DNA of 58,594 nucleotides, taken from assembly GCA_015490795.1 (NCBI GenBank), contig WFXD01000104.1:1-58594 (forward strand), in the 5' to 3' direction. Shown piece after piece: positions 34,681-49,025 of the stretch; position 1 is the stretch's first letter, and the number at the start of each line of letters is the position of its first letter. Under the pieces are notes generated by a model. That model saw only the letters and a program-made list of their open reading frames with translations, was not told the DNA's origin and made no database searches. This stretch comes from Gammaproteobacteria bacterium (GTDB lineage: Bacteria > Pseudomonadota > Gammaproteobacteria > Chromatiales > Chromatiaceae). The translations under genes were made by a program, and so were the position numbers.

Positions 34681-35222
34681 TCTTCAAATATGCCGGTGGG
34701 CTTGCCATCCAGGCTTTGGACATTTCTATCTGCCCAATATTGGGCGATACCCTCTTCACCCTTTTTATCTATCCAGCGGATCAGGGTATCGCGCTGCCCC
34801 ACATAGCTGTAGAGGGGAACGCCAAAGCCGCATGAGGTATGTACCAGCTCCACATCCATCTCGATCAATTGGCGGGCGCCTGCCGTATCAGGAAAGTGGC
34901 GCAACAACGTCTCCCAACCCTCATCACGGGGGTGGGTGGTACGCGCATGGCCATAAAGGCGCAGGATCTTGGGGTCCCCCTCAAAGGCGCAGAACATGAT
35001 GGTCATGCGATCATCCTCCCGCAGGTGGGCAGCCGTCTCATTGCTGCTGCCGGTGTAGTTCAGCCATAGCACCCGGTTGCTGTTGATGATGCGCAGACTC
35101 TCCAACCCTTTGGGGGAAAGGTTAAGGTGGCCGCCTTTGGGGGCGGTAGTGACAAAAAACATCTGCTGCGCCTGAATGAACTCCTGGTGTTTTTTGCTGA
35201 TTTCCGGATATGTCTTGCCCAC
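34677..35222 (-). CDS. pyridoxamine 5'-phosphate oxidase-fold (PPOX) protein
   Basis: A 181-residue protein of the FMN-binding split-barrel class. NLSPKGLESLRIINSNRVLWLNYTGSSNETAAHL and MTIMFCAFEGDPKILRLYG are typical of the uncharacterised PPOX group rather than of PdxH. Substrate is unknown; members bind FMN, F420 or haem. Translation probably starts at GTG (35222) with GAGG upstream. Its stop TAG is formed by the target-site copy of the adjacent mobile element. Confidence 0.85.
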   Translation of the reverse strand: MGKTYPEISKKHQEFIQAQQMFFVTTAPKGGHLNLSPKGLESLRIINSNRVLWLNYTGSSNETAAHLREDDRMTIMFCAFEGDPKILRLYGHARTTHPRDEGWETLLRHFPDTAGARQLIEMDVELVHTSCGFGVPLYSYVGQRDTLIRWIDKKGEEGIAQYWADRNVQSLDGKPTGIFED

Positions 35223-35246
35223 GAGCCTCTGTTTCCTCGGTTATGA

Positions 35247-35525
35247 TTAGCGATGGATTACCGTCTTGATAACGCGATCATACTCAAAGTAGACGGTAAA
35301 CTTCTCGTATATCCAGCGGGTGATGGGCGGTTTGCCAACCGCCGGGATCTCCTGCCGGGCCTGCCCGAATTTATTGTATACCTGCTCCATACTCTGGCCA
35401 CGACCAGGGTGGGGTATACTGGCAGAGGCCTCCACAATGGTATCCAGCAACAGCACATCGCCAACAGCCAGTGGCGGCATGGCGAACAGGGCGGTTATCA
35501 GAACCAGCGGTGCAATCTGTTTCAT
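35247..35525 (-). CDS. small exported protein, SmpA/BamE-like fold
   Basis: A 92-residue protein with a signal peptide (MKQIAPLVLITALFAMPPLAVG). The mature part QSMEQVYNKFGQARQEIPAVG...WIYEKFTVYFEYDRVIKTVIH fits the pattern of SmpA/OmlA-type modules: a helix that measures spacing, then W-Y and a hydrophobic strand. There is no lipobox. I infer a BamE-like fold without assigning a function. ATG 35525 places the signal peptide at the start; the frame is open to 35570. Confidence 0.7.
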   Translation of the reverse strand: MKQIAPLVLITALFAMPPLAVGDVLLLDTIVEASASIPHPGRGQSMEQVYNKFGQARQEIPAVGKPPITRWIYEKFTVYFEYDRVIKTVIHR

Positions 35526-35632
35526 GGGAGATCTTCTCCAATCCGTAAAACCTACGGATAAATATAGCATTTCATTCTAACTAACGGAATGGGCTAAATT
35601 TTTTAACCTTTTGTAATAATCCATCAGGAATG

Positions 35633-35641
35633 TGGTTTAAT
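35633..35641 (+). promoter_or_regulatory. extended -10 promoter element before lolC/E
   Basis: TGGTTTAAT lies only 8 bp upstream of the ATG at 35650, so transcription would begin within one to three bases of the start codon. There is no Shine-Dalgarno sequence. A near-leaderless mRNA is inferred. Confidence 0.4.
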
Positions 35642-35649
35642 GCGCGGCT

Positions 35650-36897
35650 ATGTATAAACCCCTCGAACTCTTTATTGGCCTGCGCTACACCCGCGCCAAG
35701 CGGCGCAACCATTTCATATCCTTCATCTCGCTGACCTCAATGATGGGCATCATGCTGGGGGTGGTGGCTTTGATCACTGTATTGTCCGTTATGAATGGTT
35801 TTCACAAAGAAGTCCGTGAACGGATTCTCGGAATGGCCTCCCACGCGACCATTACTTCGGTTCGTGGTGGTCTACAGAATTGGCAAGAGGTGATCCAGCT
35901 CTCAAAAAATCACCCCCATGTCATTGGCCAGGCCCCTTTTGTAGAGGGGCAGGTGATGCTGGTCAACGGGAAGAATGTCAGTGGCGTGATTTTACGTGGC
36001 ATCCTGCCTGAGTATGAGCCACAGGTTTCAGATGTGGCAGAGCACATGGAATTTGGCTCCATGACCGATCTGCAGCCGGGAAAATACAATATCGTTATCG
36101 GCAAAGAGCTGGCCTTTGTGCTGGGCGTCAGCCCGGGTGACAAGGTGACCGTGGTTTCGCCGCAAACCACCATCACCCCAATGGGCACCATGCCGCGCTT
36201 CAAGCGCTTTACCGTGACCGGGGTGTTTGAGGTTGGAATGGGCGAGTACGACCGCAGCATGGCATTGGTGCATATGCAGGATGCACGCAAACTACAGCGG
36301 CTGGGCGATGCCGTCACCGGCGTGCGGCTGAAGCTGGATGATCTCTATCTGGCGCCCAAGGTCTCACGCCAGCTGGCAAATGAGCTGCCGGGGCTTTACC
36401 GGATCAGCGACTGGACGTACCAGCATCAGAACTTTTTCAGCGCCCTGGCGATGGAGAAACGCATGATGGGCATCATTCTCTCTCTGATCGTGGCAGTGGC
36501 GGCCTTCAATATTGTATCGACCCTGGTAATGGTGGTGACCGACAAGCAGGCCGATATCGCTATTTTACGCACACTGGGAATATCCCCAGGCAGCATCATG
36601 GCCATCTTCATGGTGCAGGGAACGATGATCGGCTTTATCGGCACCCTGCTGGGCATCGCCGGGGGCGTTGCGCTGGCGCTGAATCTGGAGGCACTGGTGA
36701 AATGGATCGAAACCACCTTTGGCTATGATTTTCTCGATGCCAATGTCTACTACATCAGCGAGCTGCCCTCTGACCTGCACTGGGAGGATGTTGGCCTGAT
36801 CAGCATCAGCGCCTTTATTATGACCATACTTGCCACACTCTACCCCGCCTGGCGGGCAGCGCGGACTCAACCGGCAGAGGCGCTGCGCTATGAGTGA
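35650..36897 (+). CDS. lolC: lipoprotein-releasing ABC permease (LolC/LolE family)
   Basis: This 415-residue inner-membrane protein works with LolD to extract lipoproteins from the inner membrane and hand them to LolA. It has an N-terminal helix after the family-typical [20 protein letters not shown], a large periplasmic MacB-like domain, and three C-terminal helices. Only one permease gene is present before lolD. The system may therefore use a single permease as a homodimer (LolF-like) rather than LolC plus LolE, unless another copy lies elsewhere. It overlaps lolD by 8 bp. Confidence 0.92.
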   Translation: MYKPLELFIGLRYTRAKRRNHFISFISLTSMMGIMLGVVALITVLSVMNGFHKEVRERILGMASHATITSVRGGLQNWQEVIQLSKNHPHVIGQAPFVEGQVMLVNGKNVSGVILRGILPEYEPQVSDVAEHMEFGSMTDLQPGKYNIVIGKELAFVLGVSPGDKVTVVSPQTTITPMGTMPRFKRFTVTGVFEVGMGEYDRSMALVHMQDARKLQRLGDAVTGVRLKLDDLYLAPKVSRQLANELPGLYRISDWTYQHQNFFSALAMEKRMMGIILSLIVAVAAFNIVSTLVMVVTDKQADIAILRTLGISPGSIMAIFMVQGTMIGFIGTLLGIAGGVALALNLEALVKWIETTFGYDFLDANVYYISELPSDLHWEDVGLISISAFIMTILATLYPAWRAARTQPAEALRYE

Positions 36898-37570
36898 TCA
36901 ACCCGTACTGGAGTGCCGCAACCTGGTACGCACCTTTGTCGATGGCGAGCTGCGGGTTGAAGTACTGAAAGGTGTAGATCTGCGTGTAGGCGCGGGTGAG
37001 CGTCTTGCCATTGTGGGCGCATCCGGCTCGGGAAAGAGCACCCTGCTGCACTGCCTGGGTGGATTGGATCAGATCACCTCCGGCACCGTATTGATTGATG
37101 GAACCGACATGGTGGCGCTGGACGAACGCCAGCGTGGCACCCTGCGCAATCAGGCATTGGGATTTGTCTACCAGTTTCACCATCTGCTGCCGGAGTTTAC
37201 CGCCCTGGAAAATGTGGCCATGCCACTGCTGATTGGAGGCGCCAGGGTTCCGGCAGCCAGGGCGCAGGCGACAGAGATGCTGGAGCGGGTCGGCCTTGCA
37301 GCACGCACCGGACACAAACCCAGCGAACTTTCCGGCGGCGAAAGGCAGCGTGCAGCCATTGCCCGCGCGCTGGTAAACCATCCCCGCTGCGTACTGGCGG
37401 ATGAACCCACCGGCAATCTGGATCGCAATACGGCAGAGCAGGTCTACCAGCTGATGCTGGAGCTAAACCAGGAGCAGGGCACCAGCTTTATTGTAGTGAC
37501 CCATGACCACAGCCTGGCGCAGCGGATGGATCGGATATTGAACCTGGACGACGGCCTCTTCCAGGATTAG
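36890..37570 (+). CDS. lolD: lipoprotein-releasing ABC ATPase LolD
   Basis: A 226-residue ATPase with Walker [10 protein letters not shown], the signature [15 protein letters not shown] and Walker [12 protein letters not shown], plus the switch histidine in VVTHDHSLA. It powers the Lol permease encoded directly upstream. ATG 36890 lies within the end of the permease gene (ATGAGTGA), giving translational coupling; upstream in-frame starts overlap further and break family length. Confidence 0.95.
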   Translation: MSDQPVLECRNLVRTFVDGELRVEVLKGVDLRVGAGERLAIVGASGSGKSTLLHCLGGLDQITSGTVLIDGTDMVALDERQRGTLRNQALGFVYQFHHLLPEFTALENVAMPLLIGGARVPAARAQATEMLERVGLAARTGHKPSELSGGERQRAAIARALVNHPRCVLADEPTGNLDRNTAEQVYQLMLELNQEQGTSFIVVTHDHSLAQRMDRILNLDDGLFQD

Positions 37571-37576
37571 GGGGCA

Positions 37577-38110
37577 TTAGCATCCCCCAAGCGGTCTACT
37601 GCTTTTTTTCCGCCGCTTTTCAAGCTGGCTGACAACATACCAGCGCCAATAAGCCCGCATGGCGACATACCCAACAATGGCTGCAACAATAGCGCACAGC
37701 AGGCTGCCCAGATAGAGCGGCTGCCAGATCCCGCCAATACTGTTCATCAGCCAGTCAACCGTAAGTTCAAACTCAACCTCTTGTATGGGCTCATCCATAA
37801 TCCAGGTGCCGACAAGATAGGTAAAGTAGAATATGGGGGGCATGGTAATTGGATTGCTTATCCACACCAATGCGACCGAGATGGGCAGATTGACCCGCGC
37901 CGGGATGGCCGTAGCCGCAGCGGTCACCATCTGAAAGGGGATGGGGATAAAGGCCCAGAAGAGTCCGACAGCAAAGGCCCCTGATACCGAGCGGCGATTG
38001 AGATGCCACAGATTTGGCTCATGGAGCAGCCGCCCGAATATACGCAGGTATTTATGGTTGCGAATGGTCTCTTTATCAGGTGCGTAGCGTTTTATTAACT
38101 TCTTTGGCAT
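37577..38110 (-). CDS. DUF2062 membrane protein
   Basis: A 177-residue membrane protein of the DUF2062 family with the characteristic GLFWAFIPIPFQMVTAAATAIPARVNLPISVALVWISNP region and two or three helices. Function unknown. It converges on lolD, and the two stop codons are only 6 bp apart. GGGGG...CCCCC around 37571-37589 could form a small hairpin for termination. Confidence 0.88.
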   Translation of the reverse strand: MPKKLIKRYAPDKETIRNHKYLRIFGRLLHEPNLWHLNRRSVSGAFAVGLFWAFIPIPFQMVTAAATAIPARVNLPISVALVWISNPITMPPIFYFTYLVGTWIMDEPIQEVEFELTVDWLMNSIGGIWQPLYLGSLLCAIVAAIVGYVAMRAYWRWYVVSQLEKRRKKSSRPLGGC

Positions 38111-38339
38111 AGCTTATCTGTAAATTATTCTCTCTATTGAACCATGCAAAGCAATACATTGGCTACCGTGGCAGCAAATATCCCTGGAACAGGCTGCTCA
38201 AGTCATGGACAAGGGGCACAGCGGTCTGTTTTTGGTTTAAACTGAAGCAGTGCAGTCTGTTTTTCATAAAAGCTGGTAATTGGCGCAACCCTATAGTCAT
38301 AGTTTGATACAAGCATCAGCACAATAAAAAGGGATATAG

Positions 38340-43299
<4,960 letters not shown>

Positions 43300-43319
<20 letters not shown>

Positions 43320-44382
43320 AATCCTGATTGTTGATGATGAGTGCTTCTATATTGATGTGCTGGTTAATCTATTGGAGGATGAATACAGCATTGTAGTGGC
43401 AAAGGATGGTGAACAGGCGCTCAAAAGAGCACAATGCAGCGTACCACCCGACCTGATTTTACTGGATGTGCTGATGCCGGGCCTGGATGGCTATGAGGTC
43501 TGTAGCCGGCTAAAACAGCACCCCGATACCCGTGACATCCCAATCATCTTCCTGACCATCAAGAGTGAAGTGGACGATGAGATTAAAGGCTTTGAGCTGG
43601 GGGCATCCGACTACATCGTCAAACCCATGAGCCCCCCTATCGTCAAAGCCAGGATCCGCACCATTCTGGCACTGGACCAGGCACGCAGGGCGCTGAAGAC
43701 ACAAAACAGGCTACTGGAGCAGCGCGTTCAAGAGCGAACCCGCGAGATTCAGCAGACACAGGATGTTGCAATCTACTGCCTCGCCTCCCTGGCTGAGACC
43801 CGTGACAATGAGACAGGCAACCACATTCGACGCACCCAGCACTACATCAAACTGCTAGCAACCTACCTGCAAAACCACCCCCGCTTCCGCCAGCAGATTG
43901 ATAATGAGTTTATCAATCTGCTGTTTAAATCTGCCCCGCTGCATGACATCGGAAAGGTAGGGGTGCCAGACCGAATCCTGCTCAACCCAGGCAAGCTGGA
44001 GGGCGAAGATTGGGAAGAGATGAAACGGCATGCGCAATATGGGCGGGATGCCATTCTTACCGCAGAGAAAGAGCTGGGCAGCACCTCATTTCTGCGTCTG
44101 GCACGAGAGATAGCCTACAGCCATCATGAGTGCTGGGATGGCACCGGATACCCCCAGGGGCTACGGGGCGATGACATACCCCTCTCTGGCCAACTGATGG
44201 CAATTGCCGACATTTACGATGCACTGATCAGCCGGCGTGTCTATAAAGAGCCAATACCACACAAAGAGGCAGTAGCCATTATCAGTGAAGGCAGCGGCAG
44301 ACAGTTTGATCCCGAGATTGCAGAGGCCTTTATCACCCTGCAAGATGAATTCAACCATATCGCACGCCAGTTTGAAGGGTAG
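43300..44382 (+). CDS. response regulator with HD-GYP phosphodiesterase output
   Basis: A 360-residue protein: receiver domain (phospho-acceptor D56 in LLDVLMPGLDG), a coiled linker rich in Gln/Arg, and an HD-GYP domain with HD at 215-216 (LHDIGKVGVPDRILL), HHECWDGTGYPQGL and IADIYDAL. Active members hydrolyse cyclic di-GMP. The full set of HD-GYP metal ligands appears present. It overlaps the hybrid kinase gene, so the pair is probably one phosphorelay that lowers c-di-GMP in response to the periplasmic ligand. Confidence 0.93.
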
Positions 44383-44424
44383 AAAAACCACTGCTCCGTC
44401 AATACGTAAGTTGTCCCCCCTAGT

Positions 44425-44452
44425 TTGAGAATTGCACAAGTGGCAAAATAAT
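44425..44452 (+). promoter_or_regulatory. probable promoter of mutL
   Basis: TTGAGA (44425-44430) and AATAAT (44447-44452) are 16 bp apart. The -10 box ends 6 bp before the chosen mutL ATG, so the transcript would start at or near the start codon. No Shine-Dalgarno sequence is seen. Confidence 0.4.
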
Positions 44453-44458
44453 GGGTCA

Positions 44459-46222
44459 ATGCGCATTCAAACACTCCCCTCTGTTTTGGTTAACCAGATC
44501 GCCGCCGGTGAAGTGGTCGAACGCCCCGCTTCTGTCATCAAGGAGTTGGTAGAGAACAGCCTGGATGCCGGGGCAAAAAAGATCGAGATCGAGATCGAGC
44601 AGGGCGGCACCAAACTGATGCGTGTGCGCGATGATGGGCGAGGCATCCACCGCGATGACCTGCTGTTGGCGCTCTCGCGTCATGCCACCAGCAAGGTCAG
44701 CAGTCTGGAAGAGCTGGAGCGGATCAACAGCATGGGATTCCGGGGAGAGGCGCTGCCCAGCATTGGTTCAGTGTCGCGCATGACACTCACCTCGCATGCT
44801 CAGGAGGCTGAACACGCCTTCCAGCTGACCCCGGGCGCCGATGCGCCAATACCCGCAGCACATCCTGTCGGATCGACACTGGAGGTGCGTGATCTCTTCT
44901 ACAACACCCCCGCCCGGCGCAAGTTTCTCAAACGCGAGAAGACCGAATTCAACCATATCGAGACACAGATCAGACGCCTGGCCCTGGCGCGATTTGATGT
45001 CGGTTTCTCTTTGCGGCACAACCGGCGGGAGATCCTCTCACTGCCGCCTGCAACATCGCGCCCCGAGCAGGAGCGGCGGGTCAGCAAACTGCTCGGCAAG
45101 GCATTCCTGGAGCAGGCAATCTATCTGGAGCATCAGGCTGCCGGGTTGCGCCTCTATGGCTGGGTGGCGCGCCCGCTCTTCTCCCGCAGCCAGGCCGACA
45201 TGCAGTATTTCTACGTCAATGGCCGGGGAATCAGAGATAAACTGGTGACCCACGCCGTGCGGCAGGCCTTTCAGGATGTGCTCTACCACGGCCGGCATCC
45301 GGCCTATGTGCTCTATCTGGAACTTGATCCGGTGATGGTGGATGTCAACGTCCACCCCACCAAACATGAAGTGCGCTTCCGTGAAGGGCGACTGGTGCAT
45401 GACTTTCTATTCCGCACCCTGCACCAATCGCTGGCGAATGACCGGCCAGGGGCAGCCCCGGACAGACCTGTGCAGACAGGAGCACCGGAGAGCAGAAGCA
45501 CTCCAGCGGCACCACCCTTTGCACCACAGAGCGCACAGCTCAAACTGGCGGAGCGGGGGGCTCATTATCAAGCCGGTTTCAAGATGCAACAGCCCGCACC
45601 GGAGGGCACAGCAACTGTAGACACGGAGCAGGATGAGACGCCACAGCTGGGCCTTGCACTGGCTCAGCTGCAAGGCATCTACCTGCTGGCAGAGAACCGC
45701 GAGGGGCTGGTGCTGGTGGATATGCATGCGGCGCATGAGCGGATCACATACGAGCGGCTCAAGCTGGCCTGGGACGAGTCAAACATCAGGAGCCAGCCCC
45801 TGTTGGTACCCATCACGGTTACCGTAAGCCAACCTGAAGCAGAGCTTGCAGAAGAGCAGCAGGCGATATTTGAGGCCCTGGGGCTGGAGGTGGACCGGAT
45901 GGGTTCTGAGACGCTTGCCGTGCGGGCCATCCCAATCGTGCTGCACGGTGTCGATGCAGAAAAGCTGCTGCGGGATATATTGGCAGATCTGGTGGTTTAT
46001 GGCTCCAGCGAACGCATTCGCAATGAGATCAACGCCGTACTGGGCACGATGGCCTGCCACGGCTCCGTACGCGCCAACCGCCGCCTGACCCTTGATGAGA
46101 TGAATGCACTGCTGCGGGATATGGAACGCACTGCACGCAGCGGCCAGTGCAATCACGGCCGCCCGACCTGGACTCAACTGAGGATGGATGAGCTGGATCG
46201 GCTCTTCAAACGCGGGCAGTAA
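44459..46222 (+). CDS. mutL: DNA mismatch repair protein MutL, endonuclease-motif type
   Basis: A 587-residue GHKL ATPase that links MutS to strand incision. N-terminal motifs are complete: [18 protein letters not shown] and [11 protein letters not shown] variable linker precedes a C-terminal dimerisation domain. Near residue 421 it has [12 protein letters not shown], close to the metal-binding endonuclease motif DQHA(X)2E(X)4E, together with [12 protein letters not shown] and CNHGRPTW. E. coli MutL lacks this motif and relies on MutH. This MutL may nick DNA itself. The start at 44459 gives the family opening MRIQTLP. Confidence 0.95.
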   Translation: MRIQTLPSVLVNQIAAGEVVERPASVIKELVENSLDAGAKKIEIEIEQGGTKLMRVRDDGRGIHRDDLLLALSRHATSKVSSLEELERINSMGFRGEALPSIGSVSRMTLTSHAQEAEHAFQLTPGADAPIPAAHPVGSTLEVRDLFYNTPARRKFLKREKTEFNHIETQIRRLALARFDVGFSLRHNRREILSLPPATSRPEQERRVSKLLGKAFLEQAIYLEHQAAGLRLYGWVARPLFSRSQADMQYFYVNGRGIRDKLVTHAVRQAFQDVLYHGRHPAYVLYLELDPVMVDVNVHPTKHEVRFREGRLVHDFLFRTLHQSLANDRPGAAPDRPVQTGAPESRSTPAAPPFAPQSAQLKLAERGAHYQAGFKMQQPAPEGTATVDTEQDETPQLGLALAQLQGIYLLAENREGLVLVDMHAAHERITYERLKLAWDESNIRSQPLLVPITVTVSQPEAELAEEQQAIFEALGLEVDRMGSETLAVRAIPIVLHGVDAEKLLRDILADLVVYGSSERIRNEINAVLGTMACHGSVRANRRLTLDEMNALLRDMERTARSGQCNHGRPTWTQLRMDELDRLFKRGQ

Positions 46223-46223
46223 C

Positions 46224-47159
46224 GTGCTCCCCGAAAAAACAGCCCTCTGCCTCATGGGGCCAACCGCCTCGGGCAAGACGGACCTGGCACTGGAGCTGGT
46301 GCAGGCACTGCCGTGCGACATTATCAGCGTCGACTCAGCACTGGTCTACCGGGGAATGGATATTGGCACAGCCAAACCCGCCCCCGGTATATTGAAAGCT
46401 GCGCCGCATCGCCTGATCGACATCTGCGACCCCACAGAGTGCTACTCGGCCGCCCGTTTCAGAGAGGATGCCCTGCGCGAAATGGAGACCATCTTCGCCA
46501 ATGGCCGCACTCCACTGCTGGTGGGTGGCACCATGCTCTACTACAGGGCACTGCAATATGGCCTGTCGAAACTGCCAGAGGCCGACCCGGCTGTTCGAAC
46601 AGCGCTTGAGGCCGAGGCAGACAGCCTGGGCTGGGCACAGATGCACCAGCGCCTTGCGCAGATCGACCCGGCAGCCGCTGCACGCATCCACCCGAATGAC
46701 CCGCAACGTATTCAACGGGCACTGGAGGTATTTGAGCTAACCGGCCAAACCCTCACCGAACTGCAAAACCAGAACGGGGAGCCGCAGCTGCCCTACCGTC
46801 TGATCAAGCTGGCACGCGCACCAAAAGAGCGGGCGGTACTGCACCAGCGCATCACCCGGCGCTTTCACCAGATGCTGGAACTGGGCTTTGAGGATGAGGT
46901 GCGTGGGCTGCTGGCTCAAGAGGGCATCACCCCCGATCTGCCGTCAATGCGCTCAGTGGGCTATCGACAGATGTTGGCGTACCTGACAGGGAACCTTAGC
47001 CATCAGCAGATGGTCGAACGGGGCATTATTGCGACACGGCAACTGGCAAAACGGCAGTTGACCTGGCTGCGGAGCGAGCAGGATCTGCACTGGCTCGATG
47101 ATGAAGCGGGAGATCTTTGCCAACAGACCTTGAAATGGCTCAAAAGCATCTCCATTTAG
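46224..47159 (+). CDS. miaA: tRNA dimethylallyltransferase
   Basis: The enzyme adds a dimethylallyl group to A37 of tRNAs that read UNN codons. The P-loop [11 protein letters not shown], the substrate segment [18 protein letters not shown] and the [14 protein letters not shown] region are all present. I chose GTG at 46224, two bases after the mutL stop, giving about 311 residues, the family length. An upstream ATG at 46188 lies inside mutL and would add an unrelated leader. No separate ribosome site is evident, which fits translational coupling. Confidence 0.93.
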   Translation: MLPEKTALCLMGPTASGKTDLALELVQALPCDIISVDSALVYRGMDIGTAKPAPGILKAAPHRLIDICDPTECYSAARFREDALREMETIFANGRTPLLVGGTMLYYRALQYGLSKLPEADPAVRTALEAEADSLGWAQMHQRLAQIDPAAAARIHPNDPQRIQRALEVFELTGQTLTELQNQNGEPQLPYRLIKLARAPKERAVLHQRITRRFHQMLELGFEDEVRGLLAQEGITPDLPSMRSVGYRQMLAYLTGNLSHQQMVERGIIATRQLAKRQLTWLRSEQDLHWLDDEAGDLCQQTLKWLKSISI

Positions 47160-47194
47160 AGAACAGGTTGTGTCCAAATATTAGCAAGCCCCTG

Positions 47195-47203
47195 TGCTAC
47201 ACT
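47195..47203 (+). promoter_or_regulatory. extended -10 promoter element before hfq
   Basis: TGCTACACT (TGn plus TACACT) ends about 75 bp before the hfq ATG. The -35 is poor. Local hfq promoters downstream of miaA are known in other gammaproteobacteria. Confidence 0.45.
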
Positions 47204-47277
47204 GAAAGCAACAGGATTGTAATTCGCATGTATGCCCGATTCTGGCCATATACATCCAACAATAAAAGGAGAAGATC

Positions 47278-47541
47278 ATGTCCAAAGGGCAAAGTTTACA
47301 AGACCCTTTCCTCAATGCTCTGCGTAAAGAGAAAGTACCTGTTTCAATTTTTTTAGTAAACGGAATCAAACTCCAGGGGCAGATTGAGTCATTTGACCAA
47401 TTTGTCGTTCTACTCAAAAACAGTGTGAGCCAGATGGTTTATAAACACGCTATCTCAACCGTTGTGCCGGTCAGAAACATCCGCTTTCAGCAGAATTCAG
47501 ATGGCGGGGATAGCCCTCCCCATGAGCCAGGCAATTTTTAG
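47278..47541 (+). CDS. hfq: RNA chaperone Hfq
   Basis: An 87-residue Sm-like protein that forms a hexameric ring and helps small RNAs pair with mRNAs. Sm1 ([20 protein letters not shown]) and Sm2 with the YKHA motif are complete. The opening [22 protein letters not shown] is canonical, and the C-terminal tail is short. AAGGAGA lies 7 bases before the ATG. It sits in the standard miaA-hfq-hflX order. Confidence 0.98.
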   Translation: MSKGQSLQDPFLNALRKEKVPVSIFLVNGIKLQGQIESFDQFVVLLKNSVSQMVYKHAISTVVPVRNIRFQQNSDGGDSPPHEPGNF

Positions 47542-47642
47542 CAATACATGCTGGGGCGGGCTGGCTCGCCCCGGTTTACCCTCTATAGCAGCAGCCTGCT
47601 GCCCCTCTCTTTAGATATAGCCTCGCCCCCAGATGAAACCTG

Positions 47643-48944
47643 ATGTTTGAACGCCCTGCCAGCGGCGAATGCGCCGTTCTTGTGCATCTCGATCTTGGCG
47701 TTAAAGCCGATAAAGAGGAGCTGGATGAGTTTAAGTTGCTTGCGGTCTCTGCGGGGGCCGAGGTGGCAGCATTTGTGCGTGGCTCTCGAAAAACCCCGGA
47801 TCGAAGACTCTTTATCGGCAAGGGCAAGGCTGAAGAGATCAAGGCCATCATTGCTGCAGAAGAGGCCGAACTGGTGGTCTTCAACCATTCGCTCTCACCC
47901 AGCCAGGAGCGTAATCTTGAGCGGGAATTTCAGTGCCGGGTGGTCGACCGGACCGGGCTGATCCTGGACATCTTTGCCCAGCGCGCCCGCACCTTTGAGG
48001 GCAAGCTACAGGTAGAGCTGGCACAGCTGAGGCACCTCTCAACCCGCCTGGTACGAGGCTGGACGCACCTGGAACGCCAGAAGGGCGGCATCGGCCTGCG
48101 CGGGCCGGGAGAGACCCAACTTGAGACAGACCGCCGCCTGCTGGGCAAACGGATCAGCCTGCTCAAACAGCGGCTGGAGAAGGTTGCCACCCAGCGAGAA
48201 CAGGGACGCAAGGGGCGCAGCAAGGCGATGGTACCCACCGTCTCTCTGGTGGGTTATACCAATGCGGGCAAATCCACGCTGTTTAACCGCATCACACAGT
48301 CAGAGGTCTATGCCGCCGATCAGCTTTTCGCCACGCTCGACCCAACACTGCGGCGTCTGGAGCTGCCCGGCGAAGGAGCGGTTGTGCTGGCCGATACCGT
48401 GGGCTTTATCTCGCATCTTCCGCACGAACTGGTCGCAGCATTTCGCTCCACGCTACAGGAGACAACATCTGCTGATCTGCTGCTGCATCTGATTGACGCA
48501 GCCAGCCCTCAGCGAACACGCTGCATTGCTGAAGTCAATGATGTGCTCAGGCAGATCGGCGCGCACCAGGTACCCCAGATTGAGATCTACAACAAGATCG
48601 ACCTGATGGACGAGGGTCAGCCACGCATCGAGCGGGATGAGAGCGGGGCAGTCAGGCGCATCTGGCTATCGGCACAGACCGGCGCAGGCATCGAGCAGCT
48701 GGCTGAAGTGCTGGCTGAATTTTTTCACCAGGAGCATATCCGGCATACCCTGCACCTCTCTGCCACGGATGGGCGTCTGCATGCACAACTCTATGAGCTG
48801 GGAGAGGTCTACTCTGACCATGCCCGGGATGATGGCGGCTGGGAGATGGATGTGGAGCTGCCAATCCGGCATTACGAGCAGCTTATTGGCCAGGATGAGA
48901 GATTAACAAAACGATTGCTTGCCACAGTGCAGCAAGCCCCCTAA
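47643..48944 (+). CDS. hflX: ribosome-associated GTPase HflX
   Basis: A 433-residue GTPase that splits stalled ribosomes, notably after heat stress in E. coli. It has the N-terminal HflX domain (GSRKTPDRRLFIGKGKAEE), a coiled linker containing GGIGLRGPGETQLETDRR, and a G domain with GYTNAGKSTLFN (G1), DTVGFI (G3) and NKIDLM (G4). A weak GC hairpin (GGGGCG/CGCCCC, 47553-47572) separates it from hfq. No strong ribosome site precedes ATG 47643. Confidence 0.96.
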   Translation: MFERPASGECAVLVHLDLGVKADKEELDEFKLLAVSAGAEVAAFVRGSRKTPDRRLFIGKGKAEEIKAIIAAEEAELVVFNHSLSPSQERNLEREFQCRVVDRTGLILDIFAQRARTFEGKLQVELAQLRHLSTRLVRGWTHLERQKGGIGLRGPGETQLETDRRLLGKRISLLKQRLEKVATQREQGRKGRSKAMVPTVSLVGYTNAGKSTLFNRITQSEVYAADQLFATLDPTLRRLELPGEGAVVLADTVGFISHLPHELVAAFRSTLQETTSADLLLHLIDAASPQRTRCIAEVNDVLRQIGAHQVPQIEIYNKIDLMDEGQPRIERDESGAVRRIWLSAQTGAGIEQLAEVLAEFFHQEHIRHTLHLSATDGRLHAQLYELGEVYSDHARDDGGWEMDVELPIRHYEQLIGQDERLTKRLLATVQQAP

Positions 48945-49025
48945 AATCGCGCTTTTGCGGTATAACATATTTGCTGGTTCACGCAGCGTGGATCAAAAGG
49001 CAAAAACAGATAATTGGAGCATCTT

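Noticed and set aside
38281-38304. TATAGT/CATAGT boxes as a promoter of the hybrid kinase
   Set aside because: No pair of hexamers has acceptable spacing, so I could not choose one with confidence.
44401-44430. TCCCCCCTAG before mutL as a MITE-A remnant
   Set aside because: Only about ten bases match the element end and there is no partner end nearby; it could be chance.
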